NCBI GenBank assembly: GCA_900769945.1
Contig: CAAGIO010000035.1
Span: 1-28,622 of the forward strand
DNA: 28,622 bases
Source of the DNA: Bacteroidales bacterium
Lineage (GTDB): Bacteria > Bacteroidota > Bacteroidia > Bacteroidales > F082
Direction of reading: 5' to 3'
Shown: piece by piece, positions 7,637 to 16,233 of the stretch
Layout: the number at the start of each line of letters is the position of its first letter
How positions within the stretch are numbered: the stretch's first letter is position 1
The notes under the pieces: model-generated
Seen by the model: only the letters and a program-made list of their open reading frames with translations
Told to the model about the DNA's origin: nothing
The model's database searches: none
Made by a program: the position numbers and the translations under genes

Positions 7637-7904
7637 TCCGTGCTTTGACACCTCCGAGGGTGTTCATCTTGTAGTCTTCAGCTACCAAACATCGCTCTTG
7701 CCTATCCTCTGATTCCGTCATACTTTTAGCAAGTAGCCTCCATAAGGAGCAACTGATTCATAGTCAGCCGTAGCTTTTAATTACTAATACGCTGCACGGT
7801 TCGGTCCTTCCCTATAGGCACACGTGCCTTGGGCTGTGCAATTCCCACTATTAGGGTTCGCCCGGGACTTGCACCCGTTAGACAATGCTCATACCGAGCA
7901 TACC

Positions 7905-7936
7905 AAAAAAAGGAGCCCGTTGTATTCAGGCTCCTT
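7905..7936 (-). terminator. Rho-independent terminator of the gldKLMN operon
   Basis: On the minus strand the stem AAGGAGCC/GGCTCCTT (8 bp, 11-nt loop) runs into a T-run. It lies 21 bases after the gldN stop. The group II intron starts right after the T-run (7904/7903), so this hairpin is also the likely intron target. Confidence 0.85.
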
Positions 7937-7957
7937 GGAAAATCATATAGATAAGAA

Positions 7958-8815
7958 TCAATAATCCCAGAGATATTGTTCGAAGTCGATGATACTCTGT
8001 TTGATTCTTTCTGATTCGAGCATTGCGTTGATACCTTGTGCGTAGTCTTGGATAGAACGGTCGTAAACGTTTTCTTCCTTATAGATATAGCTGTCGAACA
8101 TACGTTTCCAGAACACCTCATCGTAGGTAAGTTTCATAGCGCCGTTGTTACGGTTGAAGTAGTATGATTCGGAAAGCACTTCACGTGCGCTATCGAAAGG
8201 AATCCAGAACATCGGTTTAGTGCCGACTCTGACGCCGCCTTCACCATCGTCTTTTTCCACATTCATGACGGGGCAGAGGGCGAGGATGCGCACCATGAGC
8301 TGGCTTCTTTGTTTATCGAAATACCATTCTTCCATGATACGGAGGCGTTGAACGCTTGTAGGATAGAAGTCATCAGAGATAGTTTTAGTCACCTCATAAC
8401 CATTTTCATCAAGGAAGACCTCGGTATGAGAGCCGGTAAGACCGTCCATGATGTTCTTATAAGATATTGGGGTAGTAAGTTCATCAGTCTCAGAGATTTC
8501 GTATGCTTGGATACGGCCTTCTTTCAAACCGTCGAGAATGATAGTGATGAAGTTCTTCCAATTCTGATGAGGTGTCACGGGGTAATAGAAGCCTTGGTTT
8601 ATTTTCTGACGGAAGTCAATTTCGCGCCAGATTCTCTTTTGCCACATGACATCAGCTTCTCTGACTGTCGGCATTGGCATTGGTTTATTTCTTCCTGTTG
8701 CTTGTTCAACAAACAGTCCGTCAACGAAAGCATTATCAACAATAGTTTGTGCTGATGCTTTTGGTGAGAGGAGACCAACGGTAACAATTGCGAATAATAA
8801 GATAACCTTCTTCAT
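7958..8815 (-). CDS. gldN: Type IX secretion protein GldN/PorN
   Basis: Periplasmic partner of GldK; together they form the large ring under the outer membrane in type IX secretion. Residues 1-22 form a signal peptide ending SPKASA-Q. The mature part has the family segments MPMPTVREADVMWQKRIWREIDFRQKINQGFYYP and ELTTPISYKNIMDGL, which I recognise as GldN. The 285-residue length fits PorN, at the shorter end of the range. The start ATG is 1 base after the gldM stop, so the genes are translationally linked. It is the last gene of the operon and is followed by the terminator at 7905-7936. This placement after GldM is the usual gene order. Confidence 0.93.
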   Translation of the reverse strand: MKKVILLFAIVTVGLLSPKASAQTIVDNAFVDGLFVEQATGRNKPMPMPTVREADVMWQKRIWREIDFRQKINQGFYYPVTPHQNWKNFITIILDGLKEGRIQAYEISETDELTTPISYKNIMDGLTGSHTEVFLDENGYEVTKTISDDFYPTSVQRLRIMEEWYFDKQRSQLMVRILALCPVMNVEKDDGEGGVRVGTKPMFWIPFDSAREVLSESYYFNRNNGAMKLTYDEVFWKRMFDSYIYKEENVYDRSIQDYAQGINAMLESERIKQSIIDFEQYLWDY

Positions 8816-8816
8816 T

Positions 8817-10517
8817 TTATTTTATTTGAATAATAATAGGGTTCAAGTCTCTCAAATCTCCATCCGGGCCTTTTGCTACGATATTCTCGAAGGAAATTTT
8901 CTGTCCGGATTTTGCATTTTTAATAAGTTTAATAACATCTTCGGTAAATACGGGACCTTTAACGTCCTTATCCACGAAGTCGGTGCCTCTTGTGTTCATA
9001 GACACTCTATAGGAGTCGATAGTGAACTTATAGCCTTCAAAGTCAAAGTCTTCGAGTACAGCGAGGACGTTACCTGCGGCTATTATGGTATTTTTATCCA
9101 CTTTACCGCCTGTGATGGATCCACCGATTTTTGGTTTCGGGTCCGGCACTTTCTTAAGGCGGAAGTCGTATGTGCTAAGGGTGGTATTTTTGCCGTCAAC
9201 TTTTGCTGACACGGTGACAGTCACTGTTCTGCTTGAGGTGTTACCCACCTTCACGAAATATTCGCCGGGGTTAGAGCCTTTGGTGATAGTGCCTTCCGAC
9301 ACGGTGACGTTGACATTCTCGTGGCTCATTCCAGGGGCGGAGACGGAGATAGGGTTTTCAATACCTTTATAGAGAATCATCATCTTTGTAGGCGCGATGG
9401 TTGCTGAAGGAGGAGCTACGGTGAATGTCTCATTAAAATGATAATAATCCATCTCACCATCTGGTCCAGGCACTTCGACGACGCCCGCGTACTTATTTAT
9501 ACCCTCCTTGGTGGCAGGGAATTTAAGGATAACCTTACCGTCCTTACTGTTTATCAGTTGAGGTTGGCTGGTAGCCTTATCAAAGTTTTCTGCGCCCATC
9601 ACATATCTTACATCGAAAGATTTTGTGGTATCACGCGCGGCGATAAATATCTCTGCCTCATAGTTCTGACCTTTGAGGACATAATCGCTCTTTTCCATAA
9701 CTCTGGCGGTCAACGAGTTGAACTTATAATCGGTAGAGCCTATTTCCTTAAAGAGCTCGGAGATAGCATCGTATTCTGTTGTCTGTATTTCGCCAACGAT
9801 TTTATTCAGGATAGCGATTTCAGCGGTTAGAATGATATGATGGAAGTTTTTATTTTCCCAACTAAGCTCTTTACCGTCATTGTCAGTATAGATGATTTTG
9901 TTTCCGTTATGGTCAACATCGGTAAGGAGGCCGACATGGTTGCTATAGTTAGTGATTCCAGCGCTTTCGAGAGTGCTGATGACGAAGTTTCGGTACTCAT
10001 TGATTTTCTCTTTTAGGATGGTAGCGTTACCTTTGTCAATCATGAAGTTCGTTGCTGCGTCATATTTGTCTTTAGCTCCGATATTTTTCAGCTCAAACTC
10101 ATAGAACAAGCGGCGGTTGTTAGGGTTTATTTTGTCGAAGTCCTTGATAAGGGCTGTTTTAGGGTCCGTATTGTTAAGCAGCTCCTGTTCCGTTATGCCT
10201 TCGGTTAGTGTAATCAGAGGCACTTTGACATCTTTCTCGATATAGTTGATTATCTCATCTGTCTTGGTACGGATAAGGTTAGCTTTTTCCCAATAGTCTC
10301 TAACCTTTTCAGGTTGTCTGTCATATTGTTGGCTGAATGTCTGGTAATACTCCTCAATTTTTGTCTCCACGCTGGCGTTAGTTTTTTCCAATCCATCGTT
10401 AACAATAGCGAAAGCATCAAGGATATCAGCAGACACGTTCAATGCCAATAAGGCTGTGAGGACCAGGTACATCATACCGATCATCTTCTGCCTTGGTGTT
10501 TCTTTTGTTCCTGACAT
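8817..10517 (-). CDS. gldM: Type IX secretion motor protein GldM/PorM
   Basis: Spans the inner membrane once and reaches across the periplasm. With GldL it turns proton motive force into the rotation or torque that drives type IX secretion. Residues 1-12 are cytoplasmic (MSGTKETPRQKM). Residues about 13-33 form the single helix (MMYLVLTALLALNVSADIL), carrying the family's conserved TALLALNVS. The rest is the periplasmic arm, helical to about residue 230 and then β-domain repeats including VTVSEGTITKGSNPGEYFVKV near 395-415. At 566 residues it is somewhat longer than the usual 500-520. It lies 24 bases after gldL and 1 base before gldN in one operon. Confidence 0.95.
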   Translation of the reverse strand: MSGTKETPRQKMIGMMYLVLTALLALNVSADILDAFAIVNDGLEKTNASVETKIEEYYQTFSQQYDRQPEKVRDYWEKANLIRTKTDEIINYIEKDVKVPLITLTEGITEQELLNNTDPKTALIKDFDKINPNNRRLFYEFELKNIGAKDKYDAATNFMIDKGNATILKEKINEYRNFVISTLESAGITNYSNHVGLLTDVDHNGNKIIYTDNDGKELSWENKNFHHIILTAEIAILNKIVGEIQTTEYDAISELFKEIGSTDYKFNSLTARVMEKSDYVLKGQNYEAEIFIAARDTTKSFDVRYVMGAENFDKATSQPQLINSKDGKVILKFPATKEGINKYAGVVEVPGPDGEMDYYHFNETFTVAPPSATIAPTKMMILYKGIENPISVSAPGMSHENVNVTVSEGTITKGSNPGEYFVKVGNTSSRTVTVTVSAKVDGKNTTLSTYDFRLKKVPDPKPKIGGSITGGKVDKNTIIAAGNVLAVLEDFDFEGYKFTIDSYRVSMNTRGTDFVDKDVKGPVFTEDVIKLIKNAKSGQKISFENIVAKGPDGDLRDLNPIIIQIK

Positions 10518-10541
10518 TTCGATTAAAATTTATTGAAGAGG

Positions 10542-11243
10542 TTAGGATTTAATGTTCATTGCAGAGAGCATATTGCCATAGACGTTATTCATTGCTGCGA
10601 TACGTTTTGACAAGTCGTTCATCTGGTGGTTGAGTGTTTCTGTTGATTGAACTGAGGCGTTGACTTTCTCGATATAGTTCACCATAGTATCATTCAGTTT
10701 CTTGCTTGTTGCGTTGAAGTTGGCTGTGCTGCTCAGTTGAGATTCTATAGCGTTGACTGACTCGGCGGCTTTATTCATTGCCTTGGTATAGTTGTTAGTG
10801 GCGGCCATGGCGTTGCTTATCTCTGCCATTTTCTCGGCGTTTTCTCCGAGTTTGTTAAAGCCCTCGCTCAGTTTCTCCAACGATTTTGCTGTGATACCGG
10901 CATTTTGGAACATCTCATCGAGTTTGTCACCTGTTGAAGGGTTAGTTGTTGTTGTTCTTGTTGATGACTTAGGGGCTTTTGAAGGGGAGCCCTCACCGTG
11001 ATAGAGTTCCCACAGTTCAGGATACACTAAGCTCCAGTCCGGTTCTATATGTGCCGGTTCGAATGCGGAGAAGAAGAAAATCACGGCCTCGGTAAGAAGA
11101 CCGACGGTAAGAAGGATATTTGCACCCGGCCAGTGTGTAAGTTTAAAAAGGGCACCAACCAAAACTATTGTCGCACCGAATCCATAGACCTTTGACATGA
11201 AGTTTTTATACTTCTTACTTTCAGAAAATTCTTTAAATGACAT
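10542..11243 (-). CDS. gldL: Type IX secretion motor protein GldL/PorL
   Basis: Inner-membrane stator-like partner of GldM. Two membrane helices lie at about residues 19-36 and 42-60, joined by the conserved KLTHWPGAN turn (Lys34, His37). A buried acidic residue, Glu52 in LLTEAVIFFFSAFEP, is of the type implicated in proton passage in this family. Residues 95-233 form a long cytoplasmic region predicted as coiled coil, rich in Asn, Ser and Lys with regular hydrophobic spacing. The 233-residue length is slightly above average. It sits between gldK (42-base gap) and gldM (24-base gap) with no visible promoter of its own. Confidence 0.94.
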   Translation of the reverse strand: MSFKEFSESKKYKNFMSKVYGFGATIVLVGALFKLTHWPGANILLTVGLLTEAVIFFFSAFEPAHIEPDWSLVYPELWELYHGEGSPSKAPKSSTRTTTTNPSTGDKLDEMFQNAGITAKSLEKLSEGFNKLGENAEKMAEISNAMAATNNYTKAMNKAAESVNAIESQLSSTANFNATSKKLNDTMVNYIEKVNASVQSTETLNHQMNDLSKRIAAMNNVYGNMLSAMNIKS

Positions 11244-11285
11244 GATAATAACAATTTAATATTCAAAAAACGTATTTATTCTCAA

Positions 11286-12656
11286 TCAATTATAAACGCG
11301 AGATGCTTTTGAGGGGTTGTCACCTTTCTGGCGTCCAAGGAAGGGCTGTATGCAGCGGAATCCGATGTAGCACTTCGCGGTATCTTGGTATTCATAGTCT
11401 CTTGTAGTCACCTGCAGGTAATATGATATGTCTTTCCATGAGCCGCCGCGGATAACTTTTCTCTTCATGATGGGGTCATCGTCTGGGTTTGCGTTATAGA
11501 CGTAGTCGGGGTTCATATCCCAAGTGACGTTATATGACACCGGGTCGTATGCGCTTGATGTCCATTCTGACACGTTTCCGGCCATGTCATAAAGTCCCCA
11601 ATCGTTTGGTGGATAATGTCCTACGACGAGTGTTGTGAGTCCGCCGTCAGCGATATAGTTACCGCGAAGAGGCTTATAGTTTGCGAGAAGGCAACCTTTC
11701 TCGTTACGTGTGTATGGGCCGCCCCATGGGTAAGGGTTGAACTGGTGTCCACCGCGTGCTGCCCATTCCCATTCCGACTCGGTAGGCAGGCGGAACTCAG
11801 AGAACGTTGTCTCGCCCTTGTTCTTCATGAGATATTTGTTCAGTTTCTCTGTACGCCACACGCAGAATGCCTTTGCTTGGTTCCAGTTCACGCCAACAAC
11901 AGGATAGTTGTCGTATGCCGGGTGCCAGAAATACTTCTCTGTCAGAGGGTCGTTGAAAGCGTATGAGTAATCGTGAATCCATGCAAGGGTGTCAGGATAG
12001 ATATTGATGTCATCGCTATGGATATAAACCGAGCGGTCTGTCATGCCTTGTGGGCGGTTAGCGAACGCACCATTATGATAGTCAGAGTCTTCCCTATATT
12101 CTTTCTTAGCGGCTGCCCTAAGGTCTATCCACATATAATGATAGATGAGCTTACGGGCGTCAATCTCTTTTCTTCCGTGATAACGCTCGTTCTCAGGTAT
12201 GAACAAAGGCTCAAGAGCGTCCCTATAGTCTTGGTTGTCGCTGCGCCACTCTATCTTCTCTTCCCAATTGAGGTATGGCGGATCGTAAGTCTCTCCTGTC
12301 TTCTTGTTTTCTGTGACAAGGTATCTCTCTGCATCAACCTCGCCGAGATAGGTGCGGGCGATAGAATCCCTCACATAATATACAAACTCGCGATACTCGT
12401 TGTTCGTAATCTCCGTCTCATCCATATAGAACGCTGAAACAGAGATGTTCTTTCCTTGCGAGATGTTGCTTGATGTAATATCCTGACCACCAACGCCCAT
12501 AGTATAATTTCCCATAGGCACGAACACCATTCCGTATGGGTCTGGCTGATAGAATGATACCGATTTATTCCTAACTCCGACAAGTTCTCCTTGGTTCGTA
12601 TTGCTGCATCCTGCCAACACCAATGCGACAAGGCTTAATAACATAAGTTTTTTCAT
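11286..12656 (-). CDS. gldK: Type IX secretion lipoprotein GldK/PorK
   Basis: Outer-membrane lipoprotein that forms the periplasmic ring with GldN. The signal MKKLMLLSLVALVLAGC has a lipobox (LAGC, Cys17), so I start at the ATG at 12656 rather than 48 bases upstream; the longer start would bury the signal. The mature protein has a formylglycine-generating-enzyme/SUMF1-like fold: VPMGNYTMGVGG near the start, FRLPTESEWEWAARGG in the middle, then DMAGNVSEWTSSAY, VIRGGSW and YIGFRCIQPF at the end. Family members use this fold as a structural scaffold, and no enzymatic role is claimed. Length 456. It is the first gene of the gldKLMN run, with a promoter-like element at 12715-12748. Confidence 0.94.
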   Translation of the reverse strand: MKKLMLLSLVALVLAGCSNTNQGELVGVRNKSVSFYQPDPYGMVFVPMGNYTMGVGGQDITSSNISQGKNISVSAFYMDETEITNNEYREFVYYVRDSIARTYLGEVDAERYLVTENKKTGETYDPPYLNWEEKIEWRSDNQDYRDALEPLFIPENERYHGRKEIDARKLIYHYMWIDLRAAAKKEYREDSDYHNGAFANRPQGMTDRSVYIHSDDINIYPDTLAWIHDYSYAFNDPLTEKYFWHPAYDNYPVVGVNWNQAKAFCVWRTEKLNKYLMKNKGETTFSEFRLPTESEWEWAARGGHQFNPYPWGGPYTRNEKGCLLANYKPLRGNYIADGGLTTLVVGHYPPNDWGLYDMAGNVSEWTSSAYDPVSYNVTWDMNPDYVYNANPDDDPIMKRKVIRGGSWKDISYYLQVTTRDYEYQDTAKCYIGFRCIQPFLGRQKGDNPSKASRVYN

Positions 12657-12714
12657 ATTATAGTCATTATTTTTCATTATAATCTCAAAGACTTTACCAA
12701 ACACGAAAATCGTT

Positions 12715-12748
12715 CAAAAATAATCTATTTTTATATATTCTTAACAAA
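12715..12748 (-). promoter_or_regulatory. Promoter for gldKLMN (-7 TATTTTTG, -33 TTTG)
   Basis: On the minus strand the -7 element occupies 12722-12715 and a TTTG lies at 12748-12745, 22 bases apart against the usual 19-21. The -7 element ends 58 bases upstream of the gldK ATG. This suggests gldKLMN can be transcribed separately from porP. Confidence 0.5.
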
Positions 12749-12784
12749 AACATTTCAACCGCGGTGATTTTTTTTCAACAAACA

Positions 12785-13744
12785 CTATAAATATCTGATA
12801 CTTCGATATATACGCGGCGATTTATCCATATCAAGTTTGAAACAATAGCTTACTGACACCTCGTGGGAGCCGGGTACGCTGATACCCATAGTGTTAATAT
12901 CGTAGGCATACGTTATCATTATTTCCTTGAATTTGAATCCGAACAAGATGTCAACCGACTCCTGATACCTATAGTTAACGCCGAGGTTTAATTTATTATT
13001 GTACCATAGCCTTGCGGTGACATTAAATTGTGAAGAAGCGAAGTTTGTCATTGCGCAGAGTGAGGGGTTAAGCATGAACCTTGGGTCAGCGAACTGGTAT
13101 TCGTAGCCGGCCACGAGGAACAGTGTGCGGTCGCCGGTGAAGCATGCGCTTGAGGTGGCATTACCGTCGAGGGCCTTACCTTTCGACTCCAGCAAGTTTG
13201 TGCCTGACAGTGCGACATAGAACGTCTCCGGGACGAGATAGAAAAGACCCACATTAACATCAAAGAGCATGTCGGACTGTTGTCCGGAAGGTATTGCCGG
13301 GTCGTTCTGGTTGAGTGCGTTAGCATTAGAGAAATCGACATTCCTATTATTAAGGCTCATTGAGAGACCGAGGCCGAGAGTGCCGGCGGCAAGGTCGAGG
13401 TGATAAGAATATCCGAGGTTCACTCCCACGCTGTTCTCAAAACCCACTTGGTCCTTCAGGATAGAGATACCGATACCGCCAGCGAGAGCCTTCAGCGGCA
13501 AGTCGGCAGAGACGAGGAAGGTGCGTGGCGACACGACCTCTCCAGTAATACCGTCCTTAAACCCTGTCCATTGATTCCTATAAATACCGTTTGCGTTCAC
13601 GCCCTCGCTCATTCCTAAGAATCCCGGATTTATCACCGAATAGGAATTACCATAATTGGTAAACATCGGCATCTGCTGCGCATTCACAACGTTCAATGCC
13701 AATGTACTAACCAACAAAAGTAATATTTTTTCTATTTTTCGCAC
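12785..13744 (-). CDS. porP: PorP/SprF-family type IX secretion outer-membrane protein
   Basis: Predicted outer-membrane β-barrel that helps anchor or pass on type IX substrates. A signal peptide spans residues 1-22 (IEKILLLLVSTLALNVVNA-Q). The mature N-terminus QQMPMFTNYGNSYSVINPGF and the RNQWTGFKDG box around residue 57 are hallmarks of PorP/SprF. Alternating hydrophobic strands continue to the end. The 319-residue length is normal. The start codon is GTG at 13744; no upstream ATG is in frame. It lies upstream of gldK in the same orientation with a 128-base gap, the standard Bacteroidales arrangement. No good -7 element was found in the 90 bases before it. Confidence 0.92.
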   Translation of the reverse strand: MRKIEKILLLLVSTLALNVVNAQQMPMFTNYGNSYSVINPGFLGMSEGVNANGIYRNQWTGFKDGITGEVVSPRTFLVSADLPLKALAGGIGISILKDQVGFENSVGVNLGYSYHLDLAAGTLGLGLSMSLNNRNVDFSNANALNQNDPAIPSGQQSDMLFDVNVGLFYLVPETFYVALSGTNLLESKGKALDGNATSSACFTGDRTLFLVAGYEYQFADPRFMLNPSLCAMTNFASSQFNVTARLWYNNKLNLGVNYRYQESVDILFGFKFKEIMITYAYDINTMGISVPGSHEVSVSYCFKLDMDKSPRIYRSIRYL

Positions 13745-13834
13745 TTATTTCTAATTAACTTGTTTTTAAACGAAACATTATTTTCTTTATTGCACTGACA
13801 ATTTTTTTTAACTCAAGTATATATTAATAAGGTG

Positions 13835-15304
13835 TTATTTAAACAGTCTGATAATATCGTTACCATTTGCATAAATGAGGAGAAGCATAAGGAATAGAAA
13901 ACCTATCATTGTTGCTTTTTCAAGGAATTTGTCGCTTGGTTTGCGGCGTGTGATGACCTCCCAGAGGAGGAAGAGCACGTGTCCGCCATCGAGTCCGGGG
14001 ATAGGCAGCAGGTTCATCACGGCGAGGATGATAGAGAGGAGGGCTGTCATTCTCCAGAAGAGCTCCCACACGAATGTATCGGGGAAGATGCTTCCGATGG
14101 TGATGAAGCCGCCGATGCTCTCATACGCGCCGGTGCTCGGTGTGAAGATAAGTTTCACCTGCTTCCAATAGTCGCTAATCTCCTTGCATGTCTTCTTGAA
14201 ACCGCGTGGTATGGATTCCCAGAAGGTATATTCTTGGGTGGCAAGGTGCATCATCTGCTTTGCGACGACGCCAATAACGGCTTCGTCCGACATGCTCAGC
14301 CGTTTCACAATAGTGTCGTTATCCCTCAAGAGTGTCAAATCGATATCCTGATTTCTGAAGTCGCCAATAACTACTTTAAAATCATTAAAATAAGGGGTGC
14401 TGATGCCATTGACGGCAATGATTCTATCGTCTTTCATCACGCCTGCGCTCTCTGCCGGTGAGCCTTGTGCCACCTCCTCAACGACAAACGGCATCCTGAA
14501 CCCGATGAAGCCTTTGTTCTCTTTGAGCATCCTTTTCGTCGCGTCTTCAGGAAGCTCCACCTTCACCGTCCTTCCGTCACGTTCCACCTCTATATATTGC
14601 GCCTCATCTAAGACGATGGCCATAGGAATCTGGCTGAAGTTCTCTATCACATCACCGTTGACTGTCAGCACCTTATCGCCATCACGGAGACCGAAGTCAA
14701 ATGCGAGGCTATCGACAGTGATACCATATTTATTGACCTCCGCCGTTGGTAGATACTGTTCGCCATAGCTTGACAGCAGACCGATATATATCACGAAGGC
14801 GAGTATCACGTTCATACAGACACCACCTATCATGATGATGAGGCGTTGCCATGCCGGCTTTGTCCTGAACTCCCATGGTTTCGGTTCCTGCGCCATTTGT
14901 GCGGCGTCCATTGACTCGTCAACCATTCCGGCTATCTTGCAATAGCCACCGAGCGGCACCCATCCGAGGCCGAACTCCGTGCCCTCATCATACTTCCTCC
15001 AGTCGTCATCAGGGAGAGAATCGAGGTCGATAGGCTCGTAAGTGTATGATTTCTTTTTTGTTACAGGGTCGATATGTTCATGGGTGATATATTTCTCCGG
15101 CTCATTTTTGCAGAAGAATTTGAAACGCCATTTCCCATTTATCTTCTTACATCTGAAGATAGAGAACTTCCAATCGAAGAACATGTAGAATTTCTCAACT
15201 CTAACCCCGAAGATTCGTGATGCTATAAAATGTCCGAACTCATGTACGATAACAAGGATTGATAGAGCGAGGATTACTTGTATTATCTTAATTAAAACCG
15301 TCAT
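13835..15304 (-). CDS. rseP: Site-2 intramembrane protease RseP (M50)
   Basis: Zinc metalloprotease that cuts substrates inside the inner membrane; in other bacteria it cleaves anti-sigma factors and leftover signal peptides. The active site HEFGH lies at residues 21-25 in the first helix. The third zinc ligand is in the LDG motif (NLLPIPGLDGGH, 431-442, Asp439). PDZ-like segments are visible around 200-330, with the second near AQGSPAESAGVMKDDRIIAVNG. An insert at about 55-110, rich in Lys, Asp and Tyr, follows the first helix. Total length is 489. It carries a -7 element just upstream and follows an M23 peptidase gene by 49 bases. Confidence 0.95.
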   Translation of the reverse strand: MTVLIKIIQVILALSILVIVHEFGHFIASRIFGVRVEKFYMFFDWKFSIFRCKKINGKWRFKFFCKNEPEKYITHEHIDPVTKKKSYTYEPIDLDSLPDDDWRKYDEGTEFGLGWVPLGGYCKIAGMVDESMDAAQMAQEPKPWEFRTKPAWQRLIIMIGGVCMNVILAFVIYIGLLSSYGEQYLPTAEVNKYGITVDSLAFDFGLRDGDKVLTVNGDVIENFSQIPMAIVLDEAQYIEVERDGRTVKVELPEDATKRMLKENKGFIGFRMPFVVEEVAQGSPAESAGVMKDDRIIAVNGISTPYFNDFKVVIGDFRNQDIDLTLLRDNDTIVKRLSMSDEAVIGVVAKQMMHLATQEYTFWESIPRGFKKTCKEISDYWKQVKLIFTPSTGAYESIGGFITIGSIFPDTFVWELFWRMTALLSIILAVMNLLPIPGLDGGHVLFLLWEVITRRKPSDKFLEKATMIGFLFLMLLLIYANGNDIIRLFK

Positions 15305-15324
15305 TGTTTAAAAAAAATTTTGTG

Positions 15325-15332
15325 CAAAAATA
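15325..15332 (-). promoter_or_regulatory. -7 promoter element (TATTTTTG) for rseP
   Basis: Exact minus-strand match to TAnnTTTG ending 20 bases before the rseP ATG. No -33 partner is visible at normal spacing. It would allow rseP expression independent of the upstream dnaX-plsC-M23 genes. Confidence 0.45.
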
Positions 15333-15353
15333 ATGAAAATCACAATAAAAAAA

Positions 15354-16232
15354 TCATTTTAACTCAAAAGAAATATAATCTTCAGGATTTAGGGGTCTTC
15401 CGTTGTACCACAGCTCGAAATGGAGGTGCGGTCCGGTAGATATTGAGCCGCTTCCTCCAATGATAGAGATGGCGTCGCCGGCCTTCACATAATCACCTTC
15501 GTGACGTAGCAGTGACGCGTTATGCTTATAGATAGAGATAAGGTTATTAGCATGTTGAATAGCAATAACATATCCCATATTTACGCTCCAGTCGGAGAAC
15601 ACCACAGTACCATCGGCGGTAGCGTTTATCACTGCATCGGAGTTAGCCACGAGGTCGGTGCCGTAATGTTTCTTGTCCCTATTGAAATGGTTGGTAACCA
15701 GTCCATGAAGTGGTACGAAGAAGGTAGGCATATTGAGTTGTTCGTCGGTATCGATAAAAGAGGAGCCGAAAATGTTATATTGCACCTCGGCTTCAAAATG
15801 GGCGCGGAACACACTGTCGTTTGACGACTTCACGTTAGCGTCTTTCACGAATCCTGTTATTGTCTCGGTCCTGCCTGACAGTGCGTTAATGCTGTCATCG
15901 AGGAAGTCCTCCTCAAATATTATCCTTTTCAGGTTCTCGATATAGAGTTCATTTTGGCGGAAGGCGACATCGAGGGAGTCGGCGTGGCACTCCATATTAT
16001 ACACACGTCTGTTAAGGGTGACATCGGTATAGCCGGGGATGAGCTCGCGGAGAGGTGTGAAGACCACGAGGCATGCTGTGCCTGCGATAAGGAGGACGGA
16101 ATATAAGACAAAAGAAATGATAAGAATAAGCCTGCTTGTGTTAAAGCTGCCTTTCTCCTCGTAGGTGTCAGGGTGGATAATAATCACCTTGAACTTTCTC
16201 TTTATTTTATCAAACCAGTGGCTCTTACTCAT
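15354..16232 (-). CDS. Membrane-anchored M23 (LytM-type) metallopeptidase
   Basis: Likely cuts peptide cross-links in the cell wall, or activates another hydrolase, at the periplasmic face of the inner membrane. It has a cytoplasmic N-terminus rich in Lys/Arg, one helix at about residues 34-58, a helical region at 70-135, and the LytM domain at 175-287. The zinc site looks intact (His189 and Asp193 in HYGTD, His271 in HLHFE), with His237 and His269 as the other catalytic positions, so it is probably active. It starts 1 base after the acyltransferase stop. It might partner cell division or elongation proteins, which the context does not settle. Confidence 0.9.
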   Translation of the reverse strand: MSKSHWFDKIKRKFKVIIIHPDTYEEKGSFNTSRLILIISFVLYSVLLIAGTACLVVFTPLRELIPGYTDVTLNRRVYNMECHADSLDVAFRQNELYIENLKRIIFEEDFLDDSINALSGRTETITGFVKDANVKSSNDSVFRAHFEAEVQYNIFGSSFIDTDEQLNMPTFFVPLHGLVTNHFNRDKKHYGTDLVANSDAVINATADGTVVFSDWSVNMGYVIAIQHANNLISIYKHNASLLRHEGDYVKAGDAISIIGGSGSISTGPHLHFELWYNGRPLNPEDYISFELK

Positions 16233-16233
16233 C

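Larger units (their letters stand above)
7538..7903 (-). mobile_element. ORF-less group IIC (bacterial class C) intron
   Basis: On the minus strand the 5' end is GTATGCTCGG, followed by a TGCTC/GAGCA stem (7886-7900) and the domain I hairpin GGGTGCAAGTCCC (7864-7876). Near the other end lie a near-canonical domain V (7605-7636), the linker GTGGGAGGTCGG, and a domain VI stem. The sequence closes with CTCCTACTCGAT, the usual class C 3' end. From memory, the ends and domain V resemble the Oceanobacillus iheyensis class C intron closely. At about 366 nt there is no room for the reverse transcriptase/maturase, so it would need one in trans or is dead; parts of domain I may be missing. It lies directly behind the gldN terminator, the typical class C target. 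Confidence 0.85.

Noticed and set aside
7538..7903. CRISPR array or riboswitch as an explanation for the structured gene-free block
   Set aside because: No direct repeats with spacers are present. Domain V and both ends match a class C group II intron instead.
7777..8121. 114-residue minus-strand frame across the gldN end and intron
   Set aside because: It overlaps the gldN coding end in another frame, the terminator and the intron RNA, so it is a shadow.
13979..14461. 160-residue plus-strand frame inside rseP
   Set aside because: It is the reverse complement of well-supported RseP coding sequence, including its PDZ region.
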